64,000 nt of DNA from JBBITI01 sp963735055 (GCA_963735055.1 CAVTJN010000004.1:434001-498000), one strand, 5' to 3'. Shown: positions 43,076-52,296, counted from the first letter of the stretch. Notes: a model not told the origin generated them from the letters alone. Numbers and translations are program-made.

Positions 43076-45574
43076 GTGACCATCTGGTCAATAATCCCGC
43101 TCGCTACGAGTGTCGCCTACGCCATTTTACTCATCACGGTAATCCCATCCGCGGGCAGGCGAGCCAATCGCGTCTTCGCATTCTTCCTTGGCGTGGCTGG
43201 CACCTGGAGCTTCACCTCGTTCATGCTCCACCTCAATGCCTTTCCGGACCAGGCACTGCTCTGGAACCGCCTGCTGGTAATCGCCCTGGCGGCCACCCTC
43301 ATAGCCTACTATCACTTCATCCGGGCCTACACTGATCGAACAGCAGGCGCCGGGGTGATCCTGGGCTACTCAATGGTCGCTATCTTGGCCATCTTTGCCG
43401 TCAGAGGCGAAGTCATAAAGAGCGCCTTCGTCGAAAAAGGGGTCCTTACTAACGAGTATGGGGTCGGTGTATACCTCCTTGGCACCATCAGCATCGTCTT
43501 CATCGCCGCGGTACTGGTGAACCTGGTCAAAAAATACCGGTCCTCCAGGGATCCTGCGGATCGCAATCGCACGCTGTACCTGCTGGCCGGATGGACGATC
43601 ATGTTTCTGCTCACTTACACAAACTTCATTCCGGCGGTGTCGGGGCTCCCGCTTGACCACGCCGGAAGTCTGCTTAACGCCGTCATCATAACCTATGCGG
43701 TGACGCGGCTCCGACTGCTTGACGTTCGGTTCATTATTCGCCGGGGACTGGCCCTGTCGATTCTGGCCGCGGTTCTCTTCGGACTGTCCGTGGGACTGAT
43801 ACTTCTAGTACGCTCGTTCTTACCCGGCGAAAGGACCACTACGCTCCTTATCATTGTGCCGGCGCTCATTTTCATCATTGCCATAATGGCCCGGCCGTTG
43901 ATCCGGATCAGCCAAATATCGGTGGACCGGCTTTTCTACGGCGAGACCTATTCCTATCGTGAGGCGTTGCTGGCTTTCAGTGCCAGGACCGGCAACATAA
44001 TCGACCTCGACCAACTGGCGGACGACATGCTCCCGTCGGTTATCAAGGCGTTGCGGATAACCCAGGCGAGGCTCATGTTCCAGCAGAACGGGGGCGGCAA
44101 CTTCACGAACCAGTTCTTCTATCCCAAGGAACACAAACAGGACTCCCTGACGTTCAGCTTGGACAACCCGGTGGTCGCCTGGCTGCAGAAGGAGAATGAC
44201 CCCATCGATCTGAAGCAGCTCGACTCGCTGCCGCAACTCAAGGGACTGTGGCAGGTGGACCGCGAGCGGATAATCGCCTCCGAACTGGAGTTCCTGCACC
44301 CCATCAAGAGCCGCGGCCGGCTGATCGGGATCCTGGGCCTCGGCAAGAAGAAGTCGAACGGACTCTATTTGAGCGAAGACATCGAACTCATCAAGAGCAT
44401 GTCCAGCCAGGCCGGCATCATCATCGACAACGCCCGCGTCCACGCTCAGGCCATCACCTGGGCCCATACAGATGGTCTGACCGAACTCTACAATCACCGG
44501 CACTTTCATGAGCGCCTTGACCAGGAGATTGCCCGAGGTTCCCGTTTTGGCTCCGTCTTTTCGCTGGTCATGCTCGACCTTGATCATTTCAAGACGTTCA
44601 ACGACAACTACGGGCACCTGGCCGGAGATGATGTGCTGCGCCGCGTCGGCCAGTGTATCCAGAGCTCGATCCGAAGTATCGACATGGCTTTCCGGTACGG
44701 CGGCGAAGAATTCACGGTTATTCTGCCAGGAACGAAGCTTGGCGACGCGTACAAAGCGGCCGAACGTATCCGCAATACCATCGAAGCCAAAGCCAGCACC
44801 GGCACCATACCGGTTACGGCCAGCCTCGGCGTATCCACCTGGCCGATCGACGGTATGACCAAGCAGGACATCATCGGCCGCGCCGACTCGGCGCTTTATC
44901 AAGCCAAGCAGGCGGGACGAAACCGGGTCTTTCTATCCACCGAGGTGGTGAAGGGACAAACATCGGTCATCGGGAGAGAACTGGCCACCAAGGAAAGGGC
45001 AGTCAGCATTATCTATGCCCTCGCCGCCACTGTGGACGCCAAGGACCATTACACCTACGGCCATTCCAAGAAGGTAAGTCAGTACGCCGTGGTCATGGCC
45101 GAGGCCCTTGGCCTGGGTGCTGACAGGGTAGGCATCATACGCGCTGCCGGACTGCTGCATGACATTGGCAAAATTGCCGTGCCCGATTCAGTCCTTAACA
45201 AGGCCGGTCCGCTTACCGCCGAGGAATGGGAGCCGATTAAAGCCCACCCCGAGCTGGGTATGGAGATTCTGAAACACGTCATCGACCTGGTGAGCTGCTT
45301 GCCCGGCATTCTCCATCACCACGAACACTACGACGGCAGCGGCTATCCCGGGGGCCTCAAAGGCGAGGAAATACCATTTGAAGCCCGGGTTCTCGCCATC
45401 GCCGACGCATATGACGCGATCACCTCGATGCGTCCATACCACAACCAGTTGACACCTCAAGAAGCCATCGATGAACTGAGACGGTGTTCCGGGACGCAGT
45501 TCGATCCTGAGATGGTTGAGACGTTCTGCCAGACGATGGAATCCACCCTGCCGAAGCACCTCGAAGTCGAATAG
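43076..45574 (+). CDS. 7TM-GAF-GGDEF-HD-GYP signalling protein (cyclic-di-nucleotide turnover)
   Basis: An 832-residue membrane sensor. The N-terminal ~270 residues form seven to eight membrane segments like the 7TM domain of histidine kinases, followed by a GAF-like region (~290-440). The GGDEF domain has GGEEF at 542-546, and a product-inhibition RxxD site (RSID) precedes it by five residues. The C-terminal HD-GYP domain has HD at 695-696 and DGSGYP from residue 753. Both active sites look intact, so it may make and degrade c-di-GMP (or cGAMP) under input from the 7TM/GAF part. It starts at GTG 43076. Confidence 0.93.
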   Translation: MTIWSIIPLATSVAYAILLITVIPSAGRRANRVFAFFLGVAGTWSFTSFMLHLNAFPDQALLWNRLLVIALAATLIAYYHFIRAYTDRTAGAGVILGYSMVAILAIFAVRGEVIKSAFVEKGVLTNEYGVGVYLLGTISIVFIAAVLVNLVKKYRSSRDPADRNRTLYLLAGWTIMFLLTYTNFIPAVSGLPLDHAGSLLNAVIITYAVTRLRLLDVRFIIRRGLALSILAAVLFGLSVGLILLVRSFLPGERTTTLLIIVPALIFIIAIMARPLIRISQISVDRLFYGETYSYREALLAFSARTGNIIDLDQLADDMLPSVIKALRITQARLMFQQNGGGNFTNQFFYPKEHKQDSLTFSLDNPVVAWLQKENDPIDLKQLDSLPQLKGLWQVDRERIIASELEFLHPIKSRGRLIGILGLGKKKSNGLYLSEDIELIKSMSSQAGIIIDNARVHAQAITWAHTDGLTELYNHRHFHERLDQEIARGSRFGSVFSLVMLDLDHFKTFNDNYGHLAGDDVLRRVGQCIQSSIRSIDMAFRYGGEEFTVILPGTKLGDAYKAAERIRNTIEAKASTGTIPVTASLGVSTWPIDGMTKQDIIGRADSALYQAKQAGRNRVFLSTEVVKGQTSVIGRELATKERAVSIIYALAATVDAKDHYTYGHSKKVSQYAVVMAEALGLGADRVGIIRAAGLLHDIGKIAVPDSVLNKAGPLTAEEWEPIKAHPELGMEILKHVIDLVSCLPGILHHHEHYDGSGYPGGLKGEEIPFEARVLAIADAYDAITSMRPYHNQLTPQEAIDELRRCSGTQFDPEMVETFCQTMESTLPKHLEVE

Positions 45575-45702
45575 ACGCTCGCCGCCGCTCCCATGTCAAT
45601 GGCATTCGCCCATTACCGCCCCGCCAAGATAGGACGAACGTCCTACGCCGGCAATGACTGACCCCCCCTAGAATACGGTCAACCGGAAACAGCGTTCCAG
45701 TC

Positions 45703-45732
45703 TTGATAGCCGTGACTGGGCGATGCTATAAT
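45703..45732 (+). promoter_or_regulatory. Promoter of the phosphofructokinase-aldolase operon
   Basis: TTGATA (45703-45708), 18 nt, then TATAAT (45727-45732) preceded by TGC, an extended -10. The start near 45739 lies ahead of GGAGG (45763-45767) and GTG 45777. Confidence 0.8.
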
Positions 45733-45776
45733 CACATGGATTTCTGGCTGATCTTTAGGAACGGAGGACTTGCCCA

Positions 45777-46886
45777 GTGAAGAAGAGCCGAATCGGTGTC
45801 TTGACGTCGGGAGGTGACTGCGCTGGTCTTAACTCCGCAGTCAAGTCGATCGTCATGACCGCTACTGACGACAGGGTTGGCAGAGATCAGGGAATCCAAT
45901 TCGAAGTCCTCGGTATACGCGACGGCTGGCGGGGTCTGTTGAACGCCGAAGCCAGCGGGCCCAAGTTTGACGAGAACATATGGACACTCGACCGCAACGT
46001 AGTTCGAACCTGGGACAGGCATGGCGGCACGTACCTTGGAACATCAAGGACTAACCCATTTGACCCCAAGAACGACCGCTCCGAATTGGCAGTGGCCAAT
46101 GTCCGGAAGCTTGGGCTCGACGCCCTGATTTCGATCGGTGGCGACGATACCATCGGCGCGGCCATCAAGCTTTCCAAGCTGGGTGTCAACGTGGTCGGCA
46201 TCCCCAAGACCATCGATAAGGACCTGCCCGAGACTGACTATTCGCTCGGATTCGAGACCGCCCTGAATGTGATCGTCGAGGAGATAGACAGGCTGCGGAC
46301 GACGGCCGGCTCGCACCACCGCGTCTTCGTCATCGAGATCATGGGCAGGACGGCCGGCTGGCTGGCGCTGGAAGGGGGGGAAGCCGCAGGCGCCGACATG
46401 ATCCTGATTCCGGAATGTGAATTCTCGGTGGAACGCGTCAACCAATTGGTCCTCGAGAAGCAGAAGGCCGGGGCGAGGTACCAGATCATTGCTGCGTCCG
46501 AAGGGGCCAAGCCAACCGGAGGAGTGGAGTTCTTCAAGGGTGAAGCGACTGATAGCTTCGGTCACAAGATGCTGGGCGGCCTCGGTGAGTGGCTGGCCGA
46601 CCAGATCGCTAGAGGTACCCGGCTCGAGACCCGTTGTGTCGTGCTCAGCCATCTGCAGAGGGGTGGCACTCCCTGCGCGTACGACCGGAGAATGGGACGG
46701 TATTTCGGCATTGCTGCCGTCGGATTGGTTCTCAACGGTGATTTCGGCAAGATGGTGTGCTATCGCCAGGGCCGTATCACCACGGTGCCATTCGACCGGG
46801 TGATGGGCCGGCTGAGTCTGGTGGACGCGAAGACCCAGTACGACTCCGAGGCATATAACGGGAGGCGGACAATAGCCGGTATCTAG
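45777..46886 (+). CDS. pfp: 6-phosphofructokinase, predicted pyrophosphate-dependent
   Basis: A 369-residue phosphofructokinase. The N-terminal phosphate-donor loop is TSGGDCAGLN. The residues that separate donors are Asp124 in GGDDT (121-125) and Lys144 in PKTIDKD. In ATP enzymes such as E. coli PfkA both are Gly, while Asp and Lys at these sites mark PPi-dependent enzymes. PPi use would make the step reversible and save ATP, fitting an energy-limited anaerobe (inference). The fructose-6-phosphate site includes MGRTAGWLALEGG and the C-terminal HLQRGGTP block. It is 12 nt upstream of the aldolase gene, so the two consecutive glycolytic steps are coexpressed. Confidence 0.9.
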   Translation: MKKSRIGVLTSGGDCAGLNSAVKSIVMTATDDRVGRDQGIQFEVLGIRDGWRGLLNAEASGPKFDENIWTLDRNVVRTWDRHGGTYLGTSRTNPFDPKNDRSELAVANVRKLGLDALISIGGDDTIGAAIKLSKLGVNVVGIPKTIDKDLPETDYSLGFETALNVIVEEIDRLRTTAGSHHRVFVIEIMGRTAGWLALEGGEAAGADMILIPECEFSVERVNQLVLEKQKAGARYQIIAASEGAKPTGGVEFFKGEATDSFGHKMLGGLGEWLADQIARGTRLETRCVVLSHLQRGGTPCAYDRRMGRYFGIAAVGLVLNGDFGKMVCYRQGRITTVPFDRVMGRLSLVDAKTQYDSEAYNGRRTIAGI

Positions 46887-46898
46887 ATAGGAGATGAC

Positions 46899-48209
46899 AT
46901 GACGACGCAGAGCAGCGCACCGAATTCCCAGGCGACAGCCAAAGACATTGAAGATATTGTCCGAAAGGCGGTATTCAGCCCCGACGATAAAGACAGAGAA
47001 AGGTACCGCCGCGACATTAAATCCTCCGCCTTTGCCCGCGGGATTGTGCCCGCGAGCATCCAGGGACTTTACGATGCGGCCGGCAGGGGCGAATACCGTA
47101 ACAAGACCGTGCCGGCCATCAATGTCCGGGGCATCACCTACGACACGGCGCGCTGCGTGTTCAGATCGGCGCTTAAACTCAATGTTGGGGCCTTCATCTT
47201 CGAGATTGCCCGTTCTGAAGCCGGATATACAGATCAGAGACCGGCGGAATACACGACCTCCGTCCTGGCGGCGGCGATCCGTGAGGGCTTCGAAGGACAT
47301 GTGTTTATACAGGCAGACCACACTCAGGTTAACGCGGGCAAATTCAAGACCGACGCTCAACAGGAACTGAACGGCATCAGGGACTATATCAGAGAAGCCA
47401 TCGATGGTGGGTTCTTCAACATCGATATTGACGCCTCCACGATCGTGGATTTGGACAAGCCGACTCTCGAACAGCAACAGGAGAACAACTGCTCGGTCAC
47501 GGCCTCCATGACCGAATTCATTCGCGGCGTTCAGCCCAAAGGCGTGACCGTATCAGTGGGCGGCGAGATAGGCGAGGTCGGCGGCAAGAATAGCACCGTC
47601 GAGGACCTGAGGACGTTCATGACCGGGTATAAGAACAAGCTCAAGGCCGGCACGAAAGGGATATCCAAGATCAGCGTGCAGACCGGCACCACTCACGGCG
47701 GAGTCGTGCTTCCAGACGGCTCCATCGCCCGAGTCGAACTCGATTTCAAGACCCTGGAGACGCTTTCGAAGATGTCCCAACAGGAGTACGGCCTTGCCGG
47801 CGCGGTACAACACGGCGCGTCGACTCTGCCACAGGAGGCTTTCGGTATGTTCGCCCAGGCCGGGGCAGGCGAGGTCCACCTCGCGACCGGCTTCCAGAAC
47901 ATCACCATGGACAGTAAGCACTTCCCGAAGGACCTTCGCGACAAGATGTATGCTCACCTGGCCAAGAACCACGCCGACGAGCGTAAGGCAGGCGAGACCG
48001 ACGAGCAATTCTACTATAAGACCCGGAAACGGGCGTGGGGACCGTTCAAGAAAGAGACATGGAGCATTCCAGCCAAAGACCTCGCGGCGATACGCGCCGA
48101 GCTTGAAGCCGAGTTCTCGATGATGTTCCAGAAGCTGAATGTCGCCAACACCGTAGAACTGGTCAAGAAATACGTTCCGTCCTACTCCCAGTTCGAGTGG
48201 TCTTTTTAG
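46899..48209 (+). CDS. fba: Class II (metal-dependent) fructose-bisphosphate aldolase
   Basis: A 436-residue class II aldolase, cleaving fructose-1,6-bisphosphate to DHAP and glyceraldehyde-3-phosphate (or the reverse). Metal-site features include FIQADHTQ with the Asp-His pair, GGEIGEVGGK, the TGTTHGG loop, and QHGASTLP in place of the usual HGGSG phosphate loop. It is longer than E. coli FbaA (about 359 residues) because of extra N-terminal (~60 residues) and C-terminal helices, as in the related long class II group. Its last 4 nt overlap the convergent Hint-domain gene. Confidence 0.85.
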   Translation: MTTQSSAPNSQATAKDIEDIVRKAVFSPDDKDRERYRRDIKSSAFARGIVPASIQGLYDAAGRGEYRNKTVPAINVRGITYDTARCVFRSALKLNVGAFIFEIARSEAGYTDQRPAEYTTSVLAAAIREGFEGHVFIQADHTQVNAGKFKTDAQQELNGIRDYIREAIDGGFFNIDIDASTIVDLDKPTLEQQQENNCSVTASMTEFIRGVQPKGVTVSVGGEIGEVGGKNSTVEDLRTFMTGYKNKLKAGTKGISKISVQTGTTHGGVVLPDGSIARVELDFKTLETLSKMSQQEYGLAGAVQHGASTLPQEAFGMFAQAGAGEVHLATGFQNITMDSKHFPKDLRDKMYAHLAKNHADERKAGETDEQFYYKTRKRAWGPFKKETWSIPAKDLAAIRAELEAEFSMMFQKLNVANTVELVKKYVPSYSQFEWSF

Positions 48210-49087
48210 TAGCCTATCGTGCTCTTGAGCAGGATCCGGTCGGCCCAGTAGAGGGTGGCACCCCCGGCAGGCAGGATATCGTAGGTCTCGGCGTCCTGGT
48301 AGACCACTAGTTCGGCTCTTGAGACGACACCGTGATCCAACCTGTCGCCCACCCGGTAATCGCCCAATGGGCGACCTTCAGCTGACGGATGCCCGGGAGA
48401 TGCCCGGATAGTCCGGCCGTCATCCAAAGACAGAGAAATCACGCGAAATGAAGCCGGGACCGACGTCATGCTGGTTCTCAACACCTGGACCGCCACTCGA
48501 TTTCCTTCCGGATCAACCGTCCACACCATCATGCCGGCCGTAATCACCTCGACGGCCACCTCTCCCAGCGGAGTGTCGATGAGCGTGCCTTTCGCGAGGC
48601 AAATCGGATGCGTGTTAAAGCTCGCCTCCCGCTTCTCCACCGTGATGCTCCCGGCTGCCGTGACCGTTCCCTCGATCCGTTCTCCCTGGCCTTCTCCGAC
48701 CCTGATCACAAAACGGTAGGTCCCGCCGCTCAAAGGTGCCATCTGCACCGCGAAGGTAATCAGCTTGTGTTCGCGGTAGACGAGAAGCTTCTCCTCAACC
48801 GTGTATGCGTCTTTCCTGTCCAGTCCCAGGTATTCAAGGATGGCGATGAATTCTGCGTCGTTTGCCACAATGCCGGCAAACTGCTGGAGAGAGTTGCTCT
48901 GCTCCTGTCCCTCCCGGGAGACCGGATAGAAGTCCGGATCGTTCCAGAAGACATTACCGAAGTGAGAGATCAGCCTGTACTCCAATTGGTACTGCGAGTA
49001 GGTGGCGCGTGTAGTCGTGGTTTCCTGCTGCGCCGAACAACCTGACAGCAGCGCTAGAACGATAGCAGCCGAAACAAGACTCCTCAC
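48206..49087 (-). CDS. Lipoprotein with C-terminal Hint (hedgehog/intein) domain
   Basis: A 293-residue secreted lipoprotein (lipobox LSGC, Cys17). Residues 25-155 form an unrecognised exported domain. Residues 163-293 look like a Hint domain: Cys163 in CLAKGTLIDTPLGEVAVEVI (the nucleophile and following block A), a later SPGHP with His233 as the block-B-like His, and a C-terminal YDILPAGGATLYWADRILL strand. The protein stops soon after, with no extein and no His-Asn dipeptide. Self-cleavage at Cys163, perhaps with attachment to another molecule as in hedgehog or bacterial intein-like proteins, is possible but unproved. It lies 112 nt downstream of jag on the same strand. Confidence 0.75.
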   Translation of the reverse strand: MRSLVSAAIVLALLSGCSAQQETTTTRATYSQYQLEYRLISHFGNVFWNDPDFYPVSREGQEQSNSLQQFAGIVANDAEFIAILEYLGLDRKDAYTVEEKLLVYREHKLITFAVQMAPLSGGTYRFVIRVGEGQGERIEGTVTAAGSITVEKREASFNTHPICLAKGTLIDTPLGEVAVEVITAGMMVWTVDPEGNRVAVQVLRTSMTSVPASFRVISLSLDDGRTIRASPGHPSAEGRPLGDYRVGDRLDHGVVSRAELVVYQDAETYDILPAGGATLYWADRILLKSTIGY

Positions 49088-49199
49088 AGCGATACCTCGC
49101 CCTCCGGACCACGGATTTCAACTGAAAGATAACGGGACACGGCCCGGAAGGTAAGGGACTCGCGGAGGGGAAGAAGCCGATCGGTGGGCAAGCTGGGGG

Positions 49200-49892
49200 T
49201 TACGTCTTGGGCCGGATCACTACCTTACGTTCTTCACCCTGGCCAACGCTCTCGGTGACCACGCGTGCATGGTTGGCAAGCGCCATGTGCACGATGCGGC
49301 GTTCGTAGGGCGGCATCGGCTCCATGGTGAACGGAGTCCCTCGGGACATCACGCGTTCCGCCATTTCGACGGCGAAGGTTTCGAGGGCGCGGGCCCGGCG
49401 CTGCTTGTACCCCTCGACATCAATAACTATCGGGGCCCAGCTGTCGGTACGGCGGCCGACCACAAGCCGGACCACGTACTGCAAGGCAGCCAGCGTCTGC
49501 CCCCGGCGCCCGATGAGTATACCCAAGTCCTCGCCTGCAATATCGAGGGCCACTGGCGTGACACCAGTCTCCCCGGGCTCTTCGACGACCGCCCCGGGCT
49601 GCGATTCGATCGTCCCGGAGACGCCAAGCAGGGTCAGAAGCGTCGACAGGACATCCCGGGCCACCTGTGCGACATCGCCCTGCCCCTGCACGACGGCTGC
49701 TTTTTCCGCCTCAGGAGGTGGACTGACCGGAGTAACCCTGATGACCGCGTCCTCAGCTCCGAGGCCGAGGATACCGCCCCTACCTTCCTTTACGACGACG
49801 ACCGCCACCTCGTCCCGGCTTAGGCCTAGTTGTGCCAGTGCCCGCAGAGTTGCCTCCTCCACGGTCTTGGCGCGCATCTCCAGTGTCCCCAT
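49200..49892 (-). CDS. jag: Jag/KhpB RNA-binding protein
   Basis: A 230-residue protein with the Jag N-terminal domain (KTVEEATLRALAQLGLSRDEVAVVVVKEG...LGLG), a variable linker (residues ~55-105), a KH domain with ILIGRRGQTL (GxxG loop, ~128-137), and a C-terminal R3H domain (PPYERRIVHMALANH). KhpB partners with KhpA and binds RNA in other bacteria, with effects on cell elongation. ATG 49892, or Met6, starts inside yidC: the two genes overlap by 113 nt in different frames. Confidence 0.93.
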   Translation of the reverse strand: MGTLEMRAKTVEEATLRALAQLGLSRDEVAVVVVKEGRGGILGLGAEDAVIRVTPVSPPPEAEKAAVVQGQGDVAQVARDVLSTLLTLLGVSGTIESQPGAVVEEPGETGVTPVALDIAGEDLGILIGRRGQTLAALQYVVRLVVGRRTDSWAPIVIDVEGYKQRRARALETFAVEMAERVMSRGTPFTMEPMPPYERRIVHMALANHARVVTESVGQGEERKVVIRPKT

Positions 49893-50724
49893 GTCTTACC
49901 TCTTTGCTGACCGACTTGGACTGAGCCTCAATGATGGGAGAGGGCAACGTCGCCTGGCCGGCCGGCTCTCTAGTCTTCTTTTCAACCGTGACCTTCTTCA
50001 GTCCCTTGGGCGTATAAAGCCCGCCCCACCCGGTGACGAAATATTGCATCACAATGCCAATGACATTGGAGGCGACCCAATAGAGGGCAAGTCCGCTGGG
50101 AAACGACAGGCTCATAAACACAAACATGATTGGCATCATCCACAGCATCATCTGACTCTGCTGCTGTTGCTTAGGGTCAGAACTGGGCAAGGTGCTCATC
50201 TTCTGCTGTACCCACATCGTGACCCCCGTAAGCAGCGGGAGCAGGAACGTAGTGTCGGGCACAGCCAGGTTTACCCACAAGAACTGGCTCTGCAGGGGTA
50301 CCAACTTGAACACCACGTCCCAGGAGGTGTACAGGTATCGTGACAAAGAAAGGAACCCCTCAGGAGATTCCCCGAGCACCTTCACGATCGCCTGATAAAG
50401 GGCGATCCACACCGGCATCTGGACCAGCATAGGCAGGATACATCCCGCCGGGTTCATGCCGGATTCCTTGTAGAGCTTAAGCTGCTCCTGAGCGAGCATC
50501 TTACGGTCCTTGCCGTACTTCTTCTGCAGTTCAGCCACCTGGGCCTGGATCGAGGACATCGCCTTGGTGGCCTTCAACTGCTTAATGGTCAGCGGGTACA
50601 TGGCGGCGCGTACCAGCACGGTGAATACAATAATGGTGAGCCCGAAGTTGTGGAAGAGGAAGCTCGACAGCAAAATCAGGACGTTAACAAGGGGAGATAC
50701 TATGTAAAGGTCCCAGACGTTCAA
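49780..50724 (-). CDS. yidC: Membrane protein insertase YidC (short Gram-positive type)
   Basis: A 314-residue YidC/Oxa1 insertase lacking the large periplasmic domain of proteobacterial YidC. It starts at TTG 50724 (AGGT region upstream). There are five membrane segments; the LTIIVFTVLVRAAMYPLTIKQ segment carries the conserved hydrophilic-groove Arg (VRAAMYPL), and the KYGKDRKMLAQEQLKLYKESGMNPAGC hairpin is the cytosolic coiled region. The C-terminus continues as an Arg/Gly-rich tail (about 38 residues) encoded entirely within jag in another frame. A basic tail can help YidC bind ribosomes (known for some homologues; inference here). Confidence 0.95.
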   Translation of the reverse strand: MNVWDLYIVSPLVNVLILLSSFLFHNFGLTIIVFTVLVRAAMYPLTIKQLKATKAMSSIQAQVAELQKKYGKDRKMLAQEQLKLYKESGMNPAGCILPMLVQMPVWIALYQAIVKVLGESPEGFLSLSRYLYTSWDVVFKLVPLQSQFLWVNLAVPDTTFLLPLLTGVTMWVQQKMSTLPSSDPKQQQQSQMMLWMMPIMFVFMSLSFPSGLALYWVASNVIGIVMQYFVTGWGGLYTPKGLKKVTVEKKTREPAGQATLPSPIIEAQSKSVSKEVRHGDTGDARQDRGGGNSAGTGTTRPKPGRGGGRRRKGR

Positions 50725-50743
50725 CCTACAATTACCTCAAAGA

Positions 50744-51931
50744 CTACTTAATGGTGAACTGCCGTACCGCTGCGGTTGTTACGTCAATGCCGTACACCGA
50801 ATCCCGGTCAGTATGGGCATAAACGCTCCCCCGTCCCTCGGCTAGCGGAGCGAACAACCTCTCCCCGGTTAGTCTCGCCAATTCCCGAGCCTGATTGCTT
50901 ACTGTATCAATGGTCCAGATAACTGCCCCGCTTTTCACGGAGCCGATCCCCCGCGATTCTTCCGTGGCCACCACCACCGAATTTCCCACCACTACCGGTG
51001 ATGAACTCACCGGCCCCCCCAAGTCCACTTCTACTATCTTCTCACCATTCACGGCATTCAGGACATAGACCCTTCCGTCAAGCGACGGCACGTAGATCCG
51101 CCCTTCGAAAACAACCGGTCCGGCCCAGAAACCATGTCTGCCTTCAAACTGCCACTTAACCTGTCCGGAAACGGCATCGATGGCGTACAAGTGCCGGTCG
51201 AAAGACCCAATATAGACCGTACCCCCGTCAACTACCGGCGTGGTCACGATGGCGCCTTCGGCCGCGAATTCCCACCTCTTTGCGCCAGTGGCAGCGTCCA
51301 GGGCGTAGAGTTTGCGGTCGAACGATCCCACGTACACCGTCCCCTCATGGACCGCAGGCGTGGACCAGATCTTAGCGCCGGTCTTGAACGTCCATGATGT
51401 CTTCCATTCCTCGGCCCACGCTTCAAACCCTCCAGCCGCGGGCAGAGCGTACAAGGTGCCATCTGAGGATCCAAAGAAGATCTGCCCCTCCCCAACGGCC
51501 ACCCCTCCGACAATAGCACCCTTTGGCTTTTCGGTAGCGGCAGAAGGGAATACCCGAGGCTTGTCTTTTCCGGCGGCGAAGGAATACACCTTCCCGTTAT
51601 ACCCCCCGACGTAGACAAGATTGTCAGATACCGCAGGGGTACCGTAGATAGTGACAACGATCGGGATCCGAGAGCAACCCAGACCGGTGGTGGTGGTACC
51701 CGTTTCGAGTGGCGTTGCCCACTCACGGCTGCCCTGGGCGACGTTGACGGCAATCAAACGGCCATCGCGTGAACCAAGGTACAGGATATCGCCACGGAGG
51801 GTCCCCCCGGACCAGCCTCCCTGAATCGGTCCACCGCCGACACAACTGCTGGCGAAAAGCCCGACCAACAGCATCGCCGCAAGCGGCACCCACCTGGTCA
51901 AAGCGTGTATTCGCTTATTCGAGTCCATCAA
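50744..51931 (-). CDS. PQQ-like beta-propeller lipoprotein
   Basis: A 395-residue exported lipoprotein (lipobox ASSC, Cys30). At least six repeats of about 40 residues follow the pattern TPAVxxGxVYVGSxDxxLYALDAxTGxxxW, the PQQ-type WD-like propeller found in BamB and in quinoprotein dehydrogenases. There are no catalytic PQQ or calcium residues that I can identify, so a binding or scaffold role is likelier. It is inserted between yidD and yidC, ending 19 nt before the yidC start, so it is coexpressed with membrane-protein insertion machinery. Confidence 0.88.
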   Translation of the reverse strand: MMDSNKRIHALTRWVPLAAMLLVGLFASSCVGGGPIQGGWSGGTLRGDILYLGSRDGRLIAVNVAQGSREWATPLETGTTTTGLGCSRIPIVVTIYGTPAVSDNLVYVGGYNGKVYSFAAGKDKPRVFPSAATEKPKGAIVGGVAVGEGQIFFGSSDGTLYALPAAGGFEAWAEEWKTSWTFKTGAKIWSTPAVHEGTVYVGSFDRKLYALDAATGAKRWEFAAEGAIVTTPVVDGGTVYIGSFDRHLYAIDAVSGQVKWQFEGRHGFWAGPVVFEGRIYVPSLDGRVYVLNAVNGEKIVEVDLGGPVSSSPVVVGNSVVVATEESRGIGSVKSGAVIWTIDTVSNQARELARLTGERLFAPLAEGRGSVYAHTDRDSVYGIDVTTAAVRQFTIK

Positions 51932-51982
51932 ACATTAGCTCCAATCACCCCAATACCAACTCGTGGAAACCGTGGCCCAGCG

Positions 51983-52207
51983 TCAGGGTACCGGATCATA
52001 GCCTCCCGGGTTAAACGGGTGGCACCGACCGATACGTCTCGCTCCGAGCCAGATCCCCCGCGGGACGCCGTAGCGCACGATCGCCTCGCGAGTATACTCC
52101 GAGCAGGTAGGCAAGAAGCGGCATGACGGTGGCATGACCCTGGAAACGGTCACCTGGTACAGCCTGATCAACCCCAGGGCCAGTCCCCTAACCGGACTTG
52201 CAGACAT
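51983..52207 (-). CDS. yidD: Membrane protein insertion efficiency factor YidD
   Basis: A 74-residue YidD. The signature IRLYQVTVSR...CRFLPTCSEYTREAI...GARRIGRCHPFNPGGYDPVP is complete, including the conserved Cys residues. YidD sits at the inner membrane and aids YidC-dependent insertion. It occupies its conserved place between rnpA and yidC. Confidence 0.96.
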   Translation of the reverse strand: MSASPVRGLALGLIRLYQVTVSRVMPPSCRFLPTCSEYTREAIVRYGVPRGIWLGARRIGRCHPFNPGGYDPVP

Positions 52208-52296
52208 AATTCACCCGACTGTCAATTGCCCGTCGCTTGGCATTGAGACGGCAACGGGCGATCCAATACCCTGAATGCAGCCTTCTGAGCCCCTTC

